Shown here: positions 38,938 to 46,690 of the stretch, piece after piece | Numbering within the stretch: position 1 is the first letter of the stretch | How the letters are laid out: each line of letters begins with the position of its first letter | Assembly (NCBI GenBank): GCA_018970725.1 | Contig: JAGWVU010000015.1 | Coordinates: forward strand, 1-64,000 | Reading direction: 5' to 3' | From: Verrucomicrobiota bacterium | GTDB taxonomy: Bacteria; Verrucomicrobiota; Verrucomicrobiia; Verrucomicrobiales; DEV007 | DNA: 64,000 bases | Notes under the pieces: generated by a model | The model's input: the letters and a program-made list of their open reading frames with translations, nothing else | Told to the model about the DNA's origin: nothing | Database searches by the model: none | Position numbers and translations under genes: made by a program

Positions 38938-39537
38938 ATGCGCATCAAGTCCGCCGGTTTTGTGAAGAGTGCCCGGAGTCTGGAGGATTGTCCGGAGTGG
39001 GACGCCGCCGAGTTCTGTTTCATCGGCCGGTCGAACGTGGGGAAATCCTCGTTGGTGAACCTTTTGTGCAACCGCGATTCCCTGGCGGCGGTTTCGGGGA
39101 CGCCGGGCAAGACGCGGCAGCTGAATTTCTTTTTGGTGAACGAGGAATGGAGCCTCGTCGATCTCCCGGGCTACGGTTATGCCAAGACCGCCCGGACGGA
39201 GAAGTATGATTTCAACGAGTTAGCGGCGGATTACATCGAACAGCGGCGCAATCTCCGCCAAGTGTTCGTGCTAATCGACTCCCGCTTGGAACCACAGCGG
39301 ATCGATCTCGATTTCCTGACTTGGCTGGGTGGAACGCAGCTTCCCTACATGCTGATTTTCACCAAGGCGGACAAGCAGTCGCCGAGCCGGACGAGGGCGA
39401 ATGCGGCGGTGTTCCTGGAAGCCCTGGCGCCGCGGGTCCCCGCCCTGCCGGAAATTCTCTTCAGTTCGGCCAAGGACCGCTCCGGACGCGAGGAAATCCT
39501 CGGGGCCATCGGACGCTATCTGGAGCCGGCGGGCTGA
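38938..39537 (+). CDS. ysxC: Ribosome biogenesis GTP-binding protein YsxC/EngB
   Basis: 199 residues with all G-protein motifs of the EngB family: G1 GRSNVGKSSLVN (about 30-41), G2 GTPGKTRQLNFF, G3 DLPGYGYA, G4 TKADK and G5 SSAKDRSG. It assists assembly of the large ribosomal subunit. Length is typical. A GGTGGAG sequence just precedes the ATG. It diverges from hrpA and converges with the large DUF1080/dehydrogenase gene. Confidence 0.95.
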   Translation: MRIKSAGFVKSARSLEDCPEWDAAEFCFIGRSNVGKSSLVNLLCNRDSLAAVSGTPGKTRQLNFFLVNEEWSLVDLPGYGYAKTARTEKYDFNELAADYIEQRRNLRQVFVLIDSRLEPQRIDLDFLTWLGGTQLPYMLIFTKADKQSPSRTRANAAVFLEALAPRVPALPEILFSSAKDRSGREEILGAIGRYLEPAG

Positions 39538-39585
39538 GAGCCTCACGATGCTTCCGAAGGCCCGGCCCGCGCGGGGGAATCCAGG

Positions 39586-42500
39586 CTACTTCTTGAAGCG
39601 GCGGTCGGCCGGGTTGCCGGCGGACATGAGGTAGGCCGTGAGGTCGCGCAGTTCTTCGGGGTTAAGGACGTTGAGCAGACCGGGAGGCATCTGGGAGATG
39701 GGCGATAGCTCGATTGATTTCACCTCCTGCTGACCGAGAACGCGCGGCGCGGCCTTCGGGTCGGGGGGGTAAACTTCCAATTTCTCCCCTTTTTCCACGG
39801 CCAGACCCATGAGCTGGGAGCCGTCGGTGAGGGTGACGATGGAGCTGTTGTATTGATCCGAAATCACTTTGCTCGGGTCGATGATCGATTCGAGGAGATA
39901 CCGCTCGTCGAACTTGTTGGGGATGCTGGTCAGGTCCGGCCCCACGCCGCCGCCCATGCCGCCGAGGCGGTGGCAGGCGCCGCAACCGGTGGAAAAGAAG
40001 AGGCTGCGGCCGTTTTCGAAATCGGCTTTGCCGCGCTGGGCGAGGGAGAGCGCCTCATCGAGGGTCCAGGGGCGGCCCGGACCTTTCGGCGGATGAATCG
40101 GGAAATCCGGCACCGGATTGAAGTTTTCTCCGGTGAGATCGGCGAGGGCGGTCCGCTCCACATCGGAACAATTCGCGAGCGCCTCGTTCCGGATGTTCTC
40201 GAGGAAGCCGGGGAAACTGGCTCCGCCGGATCCCTTGGCCGCCTGATTGAGGAATTGGAAATAGGAGCGGCGCTGCTCCAGGGTCCAGCCGGACTTGAGG
40301 TCCCGCAGCAGCATGGCGAATCCGATTTCCCGGGATGGCGGGTAGTTCTCGATCATCGCCAGGATCCCGCGTCCGTAGCCGGGATTGCGGGCGGCCAGTT
40401 CCGACCAGTCCGGCACTTCGGGGGCGCCACGGCTCTCGATCAGCGCGAGGGTTTTCGCCACGACACCGGGGGCGCGGAGATGAGCCAGCACGCGGATCAG
40501 TTCCGTGTTCAAATCCCCGTTGCGATGGGGCAGGTGGGGATCGAGTTCCGCGATGACCCGCTCGCGCAGCGCCTTGTCCGGGTTGCCGAGGCGGAGGAAC
40601 GCCAGTTGATAGGCGCGGAGGAGACCGAGGAATTGGCTCTCCGCGAGTTCCGCGGGGTTGAGTTCGATGAGGCGGTTGACGAGTGGCGCGAGATGGGCGG
40701 GCTTGCCCTGACGGGCGAGGGCGACCGAGCCGGTGATGACCGCCTGGGTGCTTTTCTCTCCGAGAACCCGGTCCGCCCAAGTGTCCACCGGTTGCGATTC
40801 GAGGGCCACGCGGGCGGCGTTGCGGAGGAAGCGGTCGGAACTGGAGAGATGGGGCCAGGCGGCGTCCAGGGCCGCCGGATCTTTCTTGCCATGGAAGGCC
40901 TCCAGTTGGCGGCGCAGGGCACGGGCGGCGACGGTTTCCGGGGTATCGCCGCCTTGGTCGGGAGCGGTCGATTCATTCCCCACGTAGCGGACACGGAACA
41001 TGGCGGATTGGGTGCCGCGCCCGCCGACGAGGAAATAGAAATGGCCGTCCAGGCCGATCCCGGCGTCGGTCACCGGGAGCGGGGAGCCGTAGACGAAGGG
41101 CTCCTTGGTGCCCCGGTAGCTGGAACCTTCGGGGGTGAGGTGGATGGCGTAGATGGTGCCGAAGGTCCAGTCGAGGCCGTAAACGGCGTTCTGGTAGCGG
41201 GCCGGGAAGGCGGTTCCCTTGCCGGTCACGACACCGGTGGGGGAACCGGGGCCGATATCGACCACGGGGGGCAGGCTGTCTTCGAAGTAGGCGGGCCATT
41301 TCCCGGAACCGCTGCGCCAGCCAAAATCCCCGCCGCTGACCACGTGGCAGATGCGGGTGGGGCGATACCACGGAGCGCCCATGTCCCACTCCATGTCGGC
41401 GTCGTAGGTGAAGAGATCCCCCTTGGCGTTGAGGGCGGCATCGTATTGGTTGCGGAAGCCGATGCAGAAGACCTGCTGCTCCTTGGTCAGGGGATCGAAG
41501 CGGTTTACGAAACCTCCCGGAGCCATCCGACCGCGGGCGTGGCCCTTGGCGTCCCACATCCGGGAGAAGAGATGGTCCTCCTGCCAACCTTGGACCCGGC
41601 TGGATTGGGGCGGCACCATGTCCGTGTGGTTGCCGGAGACGAGGTAGAGTGCCTTGCCGTCTTCCGTGGGCAGGACCGCGTGGTTCCCGTGTTCCCCGCC
41701 GCCGGTGGAGGTGGGTTGGGCCTCCGCGATGTCGGGCCGGTCGTCCCCGTCCCTGTCGGAGAGCCGGTAGAGCGGACCGCCGTTGCGGTGGAACCAGAGA
41801 CTGCCGAAAGCCCAGGTGAGGCCTTGGGCTCCGGAGAGCGGCACGGGCGGCTCCGCTCCGGGGGTGTTCACGGGGATTGGCTCGATCAACGGAGGCTCTT
41901 CCCCGCGGAGGGTGACGCGGAACAATCCTTTGTCGCCCTGGTCACAGACGTAGAACCGACCTTTCGGATCCATCGCGAGGGAAACCCAAGACCCCTGCTC
42001 ATCCTTGGGGACGAGGTGCAGGCGATCGACCACGAAACCCGGGGCGGTGAGGATGTTGAGGGGATCGAGCGGATCGCGTCCGCCGCCACCCGCCCGGGCC
42101 GGGGTGCGGCCGGGGAAGCCCCACGGAGCGACGCCGAGGGTTCCGGCGACGCGGATCTGGTCACCGGTGGACCAAGCGGAGTCGTCGAAGCCCACGGTCT
42201 GCCAACCGGGCGTGAAGGTGGATTGAAACTTCCAAGCCGCATCGCTCAGGATGACGGTTTTCGCACCGCCCTCGCTTTCGGCCTCGAGCTTGAACACAAA
42301 TGCGGCGGCGCCTCCGGCGTTTTCCGCCTCGGCCGCGATCACGTTTTTCCCGGGCTGCAGGAGCACGGTGACGTCACGGCTGACCGGCAGGGGCCAGTCG
42401 GGGCTGTCTCCGGCGGGTTTTCCGTTGAGGTGAAGTTTCAGCCGGTTGTCGCAAGTGGCGTAGACCCGGACGCTCTTGGGAAGCGGGGCGCTGAGTTCGA

Positions 42501-43332
42501 AGGTGCGGCGGAAGAAGAGCTTCTGGTTGCCAGTGACTTCCCGGGACCAAATCCACGACGGGAGCGGGGCTTCGAGGATCCCGGTAACGGGGGCCGGTTT
42601 GGATTTGGCGGCGGCTCCGTCCGCCGGGGGGGCGTCCTTGATTTCGGGCAGGGTCTCGAGAGAGCGGAGGCGGAGGTTGCGGAATTCCACCCGCATCGGC
42701 GGCCCGGCGTGGAGTTGGAGGGCGAGGATTCCCTTTTTCAGTGCCTCCGGGTGGTCATCGGTGATGTCCGCCGTGGTGATGCCGTTGATCTGGTGGATCA
42801 GGCGGTTGCCCACGGCGACGATCCGCAGTTCGTTCCATTCCCAATCGACGAAGGGTGTCTCGTTGCCGACCGAGCCGGTTTCGCTCTTTTCGCCGGTGCC
42901 ATTGACCACCACCTTCTTGCCGCGAGGGGCGATAATGCCGCGCTTGCCGAGCCGCTCTCCGTAAAGCATGCCGAAGTTGGCCTGGGCGGAGTGAAGATCC
43001 GCCTGATACCCGCCGACGGCGAAATTCGCGGGATCGACGAGGGTGCTGCGATACTGGACGCCGGAATTGTTCCCTTGGAACCGCACCTGGCAGCGAAATT
43101 CGAAGTTCTCCACCTCGCCGCCCTGCCAAACGAGGAAGGTGTTGCCCTTGGTCGGTTTTTCCGGGGTGGTCTCGCCCACGATGGACCCGGATTGAACGGA
43201 CCAGAAACCCTCCGCCCCCTTCCAGCCGGTCAGGTCTTTCCCGTTGAAGAGGATGTCGTAACCGGGGGCGGCCAGGGCGGCGGAGGCCCAGACGAACCAA
43301 AGGGCGACCGCTGGAGGAATGGAGGTTTTCAT
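39586..43332 (-). CDS. Secreted multidomain PVC protein: DUF1080, PQQ/Gsd-type dehydrogenase, HEAT, cytochrome c
   Basis: 1248 residues with a signal peptide (1-22). Residues about 24-215 form a DUF1080 lectin-like/3-keto-glycoside hydrolase domain (YDILFNGKDLTGWKG, FEFRCQVRFQGNNSGVQYRS). A galactose-binding-like domain follows at about 255-400 (KLFFRRTFELSAPLPKSVRV). The 'membrane-bound dehydrogenase' beta-propeller (VSLAMDPKGRFYVCDQG, GHFYFLVGGRGTQSAMFRVR) is at about 440-790. Helical repeats follow, then the Pirellula/Verrucomicrobium heme-binding domain with CGACH near residue 1125. It probably oxidises extracellular sugars and passes electrons to its own heme. Confidence 0.8.
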   Translation of the reverse strand: MKTSIPPAVALWFVWASAALAAPGYDILFNGKDLTGWKGAEGFWSVQSGSIVGETTPEKPTKGNTFLVWQGGEVENFEFRCQVRFQGNNSGVQYRSTLVDPANFAVGGYQADLHSAQANFGMLYGERLGKRGIIAPRGKKVVVNGTGEKSETGSVGNETPFVDWEWNELRIVAVGNRLIHQINGITTADITDDHPEALKKGILALQLHAGPPMRVEFRNLRLRSLETLPEIKDAPPADGAAAKSKPAPVTGILEAPLPSWIWSREVTGNQKLFFRRTFELSAPLPKSVRVYATCDNRLKLHLNGKPAGDSPDWPLPVSRDVTVLLQPGKNVIAAEAENAGGAAAFVFKLEAESEGGAKTVILSDAAWKFQSTFTPGWQTVGFDDSAWSTGDQIRVAGTLGVAPWGFPGRTPARAGGGGRDPLDPLNILTAPGFVVDRLHLVPKDEQGSWVSLAMDPKGRFYVCDQGDKGLFRVTLRGEEPPLIEPIPVNTPGAEPPVPLSGAQGLTWAFGSLWFHRNGGPLYRLSDRDGDDRPDIAEAQPTSTGGGEHGNHAVLPTEDGKALYLVSGNHTDMVPPQSSRVQGWQEDHLFSRMWDAKGHARGRMAPGGFVNRFDPLTKEQQVFCIGFRNQYDAALNAKGDLFTYDADMEWDMGAPWYRPTRICHVVSGGDFGWRSGSGKWPAYFEDSLPPVVDIGPGSPTGVVTGKGTAFPARYQNAVYGLDWTFGTIYAIHLTPEGSSYRGTKEPFVYGSPLPVTDAGIGLDGHFYFLVGGRGTQSAMFRVRYVGNESTAPDQGGDTPETVAARALRRQLEAFHGKKDPAALDAAWPHLSSSDRFLRNAARVALESQPVDTWADRVLGEKSTQAVITGSVALARQGKPAHLAPLVNRLIELNPAELAESQFLGLLRAYQLAFLRLGNPDKALRERVIAELDPHLPHRNGDLNTELIRVLAHLRAPGVVAKTLALIESRGAPEVPDWSELAARNPGYGRGILAMIENYPPSREIGFAMLLRDLKSGWTLEQRRSYFQFLNQAAKGSGGASFPGFLENIRNEALANCSDVERTALADLTGENFNPVPDFPIHPPKGPGRPWTLDEALSLAQRGKADFENGRSLFFSTGCGACHRLGGMGGGVGPDLTSIPNKFDERYLLESIIDPSKVISDQYNSSIVTLTDGSQLMGLAVEKGEKLEVYPPDPKAAPRVLGQQEVKSIELSPISQMPPGLLNVLNPEELRDLTAYLMSAGNPADRRFKK

Positions 43333-43460
43333 GAATCCGTGAAGGGGAGACAAAGATGAAGGCTGGGGGAACTTTGTCCACCCCCAACACGGTGGGCCGG
43401 GAGGTTTCTTGCAGCGGGTTCGGTGCGGCTGAAAAACGGAGGCAGCGTCCCGGGCGCGTG

Positions 43461-44063
43461 TCAGCGGAGGGGGATGGCCCGGAATCCGCCGACTGGCACG
43501 AGGATCATGGGTGGTTCCAAGCCGGTGGCGCTCCAGTTCGGGTCCCGGGCATCCAAACCGACGGGTTGGAAGTCGCCGAAGGGGCGGTCCGAACCCAGGC
43601 TGACGTCCCAGGATTCCAGGCTCCGTTCCATGCGCAGGATCAGGGAATCGATCCGGGCGAGGAGGTTGAACGGCTTATCGAGGCAGTAGGCCCGGCGCCG
43701 GCCATGGCCGATCCCATGGAGAAGGGATTCAAGGTGATGGACTCCGTGGTGGAGGTTGGCGAGGGTGCGCTCGAAACAACGGCAATCGGTTTCCCCGTCC
43801 TCCGCCATCTCCTCGATCTCGTGGGCCAGATCCTCGAGTTTCTCCGCATCGTGGAGCACGTGGTGCTGCAGCGAGGAATCTCCCAGCTCGTCGTTGAGGT
43901 CATCGGCGAGGTCATCGGCGAGGTTTTGCAGTTCGCGCGACATCCGGACGAGGTTGCGGTGGCAGGAATCGGCCGTGGCGCGGTCCGCCCAGACGAGGTT
44001 GGTGAGGAGGAACAAACCGGCCCACAAGGCGGGTTTCGAGAAGGCGTGCAGGGTGGAAATCAT
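43461..44063 (-). CDS. Secreted helical protein of unknown function
   Basis: 200 residues with a signal peptide (MISTLHAFSKPALWAGLFLL then TNLVWADRATA). The mature N-terminal half is strongly helical and acidic (LQNLADDLADDLNDELGD, KLEDLAHEIEEMAEDGE) with histidine-rich HHGVHHLESLLHG and cysteines in DCRCFERT. The C-terminal half has no evident helix. A periplasmic, possibly metal-binding, protein is plausible, but no family is recognised. ATG 44063 fits the signal peptide; a longer start at 44117 exists. Confidence 0.6.
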   Translation of the reverse strand: MISTLHAFSKPALWAGLFLLTNLVWADRATADSCHRNLVRMSRELQNLADDLADDLNDELGDSSLQHHVLHDAEKLEDLAHEIEEMAEDGETDCRCFERTLANLHHGVHHLESLLHGIGHGRRRAYCLDKPFNLLARIDSLILRMERSLESWDVSLGSDRPFGDFQPVGLDARDPNWSATGLEPPMILVPVGGFRAIPLR

Positions 44064-44192
44064 GGTGTTGCCCGCGACAGACGCGCCCCGGCCTGGCATT
44101 TGCACGAAAAAATTCACCGGAGACGGCGAAGCCTTCGCGGCATCCTTGCAATTTCTTGCGCCGGGGAACGCCGGTGGCTAGGCTGCGCGGCC

Positions 44193-45707
44193 ATGGCTCT
44201 CCATCGCTGGATCGTTGCGCTCCCTTTCCTCCTGCTTCCGGGTGGGCCGGGCCTGGCCGCCGCCGCGCCCGCTCTGCGCGCCGGAGTGGCCCGGGTCGAC
44301 ATCACGGATCATGCCGTCGGGCCGGTCAATGATCCCTGCTTTGCCAAGGCGCTGGTCCTTGAGCGGGAAGGCGTCCGGATGGCGCTGGTCTCGGTGGACG
44401 CGGTGTCGATCGGAGAGATCGGCCGGATTGGGAACGACTTTTTGGGTGAGGTCCGGGCTGCGTTGCAGGAGAACCCGGGGATTGCGCCGGAGGCGGTGCT
44501 GGTCAACGCCAGTCATTGCCATGGCACGGTGCGCGCGGATACGGCGGAGCTGGTGATCCAAGCGGTCCGGCAGGCGGTTGCCGGTCTGGAACCGGTTCGG
44601 GCCGGGGCCGGATCAGGGACGGAGAACCGGATCAGTGAGAACCGTCGCCTCAAACTCAAGGACGGGACGGAGGCGGACATGCGGCGGGCTTACGCCATGC
44701 CGCCGGACCGTGAGATCGCCGGGGTGGGCCCGATCGATCCCGGCATCGGGCTGCTCCGGTTGGACCGGGTCTCGGACGGCCGCCCCATCGCCTTGCTCTA
44801 CAATTTCGCCTGCCACCCCATCATGAATCCGCCGGGCAAGGGCAGCTCCGCCGATTACCCCGCTTACGCTTCCCGGTTGATCGAGGAAGCGCTCGGCCCG
44901 GGAGCCCTGGCTTTTTTTGTGCAAGGCTGCGGCGGAGATATCAACCCGGTCCGATACAAGGAGGTCCGGACTCCCCCGGACGCCGAGCCGTTGGGCAACC
45001 TGCTTGGCCTGAGCATTTTGCAGGCGGCTCGGGAGATCGTCACCCGGGAGGGCGCGGAACTGCGGGTGCGCCGGGAAGTCATCGATCTTCCCCGGGCCCG
45101 GGACTACGAAAAGCGCATGGCGGCCATCGAAACGCGTCGCGACGGGTTGGTGACTTCCCTGAAGCCCACGAACATCGACTTCAAATCCTTCCTTCCCCTG
45201 CTGATCGAGGAGAAACTCTTCCCGGACCATCCGTCCCATCACGCGCAGAGTTATCTGCATGACCGGCGGATGGATCGTGATGTTCTGGCGCGGTTCGACG
45301 CGGAACAGCGGGGGCAGGTGGAGCGCTATCTTGAAAACATCGAGGTCATGGAAGAATTGACCCGGCTCAACACCAATCTCGCCCTTTTGCGCCGGCACCG
45401 GGAACAGACGGAAGCGGCGGGGTCGGCGGTCCTGCCCGTGGAAATCACCGGGGTGCGGATCGGTGATTTCCGGTTGGTGACATTTCCCGGGGAGGCGACG
45501 GTGCAGGTGGGGTTGAACATCAAAAAAGGGGCGGGACTTCCGCACGCCTTTGTGGCGGCCTACACGAACGGCTACATCTATTATGCGCCCACCGCGGAGC
45601 AGCGCCGCAACGCCGGCTATGCCCAGGAAGATTGTGACACCCTCGTCGCTCCGGAGTGGCAGGAGCTTTACGAAGCCAAAGCCATCGAGATCCTGCGCGG
45701 ACTCTGA
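44193..45707 (+). CDS. Secreted neutral/alkaline ceramidase-like protein
   Basis: 504 residues with a signal peptide. The mature part starts RAGVARVDITD, the conserved start of the neutral/alkaline non-lysosomal ceramidase family. It has NASHCHGTVRAD and LYNFACHPIM (zinc-ligand histidines), FVQGCGGDINPVRYKE and FRLVTFPGEATVQVG. This is the common PVC 'neutral/alkaline non-lysosomal ceramidase N-terminal domain' type, where the substrate is not known to be ceramide. It diverges from the helical protein and is followed by a convergent gene. Confidence 0.82.
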   Translation: MALHRWIVALPFLLLPGGPGLAAAAPALRAGVARVDITDHAVGPVNDPCFAKALVLEREGVRMALVSVDAVSIGEIGRIGNDFLGEVRAALQENPGIAPEAVLVNASHCHGTVRADTAELVIQAVRQAVAGLEPVRAGAGSGTENRISENRRLKLKDGTEADMRRAYAMPPDREIAGVGPIDPGIGLLRLDRVSDGRPIALLYNFACHPIMNPPGKGSSADYPAYASRLIEEALGPGALAFFVQGCGGDINPVRYKEVRTPPDAEPLGNLLGLSILQAAREIVTREGAELRVRREVIDLPRARDYEKRMAAIETRRDGLVTSLKPTNIDFKSFLPLLIEEKLFPDHPSHHAQSYLHDRRMDRDVLARFDAEQRGQVERYLENIEVMEELTRLNTNLALLRRHREQTEAAGSAVLPVEITGVRIGDFRLVTFPGEATVQVGLNIKKGAGLPHAFVAAYTNGYIYYAPTAEQRRNAGYAQEDCDTLVAPEWQELYEAKAIEILRGL

Positions 45708-45726
45708 CCCTGCGCCCGGGGGCAGG

Positions 45727-46458
45727 TCAGGTTCGGGGCGAAGCGTCCGCGATTTTCGGTTCTGTCTCTTCGGCCGGCTCAGCCCGCAGTTGCGCCAGCA
45801 GTGCGTTGACCGCCCCTGTGATCTCCGGGTCCTGGTTGTCCCGCCAGATTCCCTGCACCACCGTGGCGGAGCTGACGGCGTGCAGTTTGCGGTTGTAACG
45901 GTTCTTGAGCGCTTGGTAACGGTGGGTCACCGCCTGCTCGATTTGCCGCATCAGCGCGGTTTGTTCGTTCTCCCAGGCGGCCTCGCTTTGAGCGGTCCGG
46001 GCGGGCAGCAGGGCGATCAGGTTTGCCTCCAATTCGTTGGCTTTGGCCGCGGCGGCGCGCGCCACCTCGATGTGCCACATTTCGTGCCGGGTGGCGTCGC
46101 TTTGGGATTCCGCGGTGATGGCGCCGCTCTGCGAGGTTTTTCCGAGACCCGCGGTATGGGATTCCGTGATGGCGGCCACATAGACGTAGGCGATCTTCAA
46201 CTGGCGGCGGGGAACGGGCCGGGCTCGTTGGCCGGGCGGGGTCGCCCCGGCGGGGGGCGAGGGGAGTTCCTGGACGGACTGGAGCCACCGGGTCATCCCG
46301 AGTCCCGATTCACTGAGGATCTGATGCGCCGGCAGGTGCTGGATGGTGGGATAGAGTTGGACCACGATTTCCGCCGGGGCCGGTGAAGTTCCGAGGAATG
46401 CCAGAAGGATTGCGCTGGAAACGAAGGTGGTGGTGGCGTTTCGAGTGGGGTTTTTCAC
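45727..46458 (-). CDS. Secreted protein with HExxH motif (possible DUF922-like)
   Basis: 243 residues from a GTG start with a signal peptide (1-29). The mature protein has strands QLKIAYVYVAAITES, then TRHEMWHIEVARAAAAKANE. HEMWH is an HExxH zinc-protease motif followed by a long helix, as in DUF922-type secreted proteases. The remaining C-terminal part is helical (QIEQAVTHRYQALKNRYNRK). No second motif confirms activity. The start lies 18 bp from a TGTGAC palindrome that may regulate it. Alternative: a hypothetical with a chance HExxH. Confidence 0.55.
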   Translation of the reverse strand: MKNPTRNATTTFVSSAILLAFLGTSPAPAEIVVQLYPTIQHLPAHQILSESGLGMTRWLQSVQELPSPPAGATPPGQRARPVPRRQLKIAYVYVAAITESHTAGLGKTSQSGAITAESQSDATRHEMWHIEVARAAAAKANELEANLIALLPARTAQSEAAWENEQTALMRQIEQAVTHRYQALKNRYNRKLHAVSSATVVQGIWRDNQDPEITGAVNALLAQLRAEPAEETEPKIADASPRT

Positions 46459-46475
46459 CTTGGCAAAAAAAGTTG

Positions 46476-46493
46476 TGTGACGAATTTGTCACA
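46476..46493. promoter_or_regulatory. Perfect TGTGAC palindrome (possible operator)
   Basis: TGTGAC-GAATTT-GTCACA is a perfect 6-bp inverted repeat with a 6-nt spacer, in the 232-bp gap between divergent genes and 18 bp upstream of the minus-strand GTG. It resembles a CRP-type site but the TGTGA/TCACA spacing is 8 instead of 6. Confidence 0.45.
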
Positions 46494-46645
46494 TAGCAGA
46501 AACCGGACCTTTCCGGCAATCTTTTCCTGTGGTTCCGGGCTCTTTCCGGGGACGGGCGTGGTGGCCGCGGCATGGGGCGGCCGAGTGGGGCGCCTCGCTT
46601 CGTTTCGCGAACGCATCTTCGAAATGAAGATGGCGCCTGTATTCC

Positions 46646-46674
46646 TTGACTTGATCTCGCGCAACCGATCAAAT
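46646..46674 (+). promoter_or_regulatory. Putative sigma-70-type promoter of the FG-GAP gene
   Basis: TTGACT (46646-46651), a 17-bp spacer and TCAAAT (46669-46674) resemble -35 and -10 elements (5/6 and 4/6 matches). The start codon is at 46691, giving a leader of only about 10 nt. Confidence 0.35.
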
Positions 46675-46690
46675 AGGGGCTTCACACGAA

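Noticed and set aside
39853-43359. Plus-strand 1168-residue open frame opposite the DUF1080/dehydrogenase gene
   Set aside because: No recognisable domain and fully explained as antisense of a multidomain secreted protein.
46476-46493. Canonical CRP site
   Set aside because: The half-sites are CRP-like, but the TGTGA/TCACA spacing is 8 rather than 6; recorded only as a palindrome.
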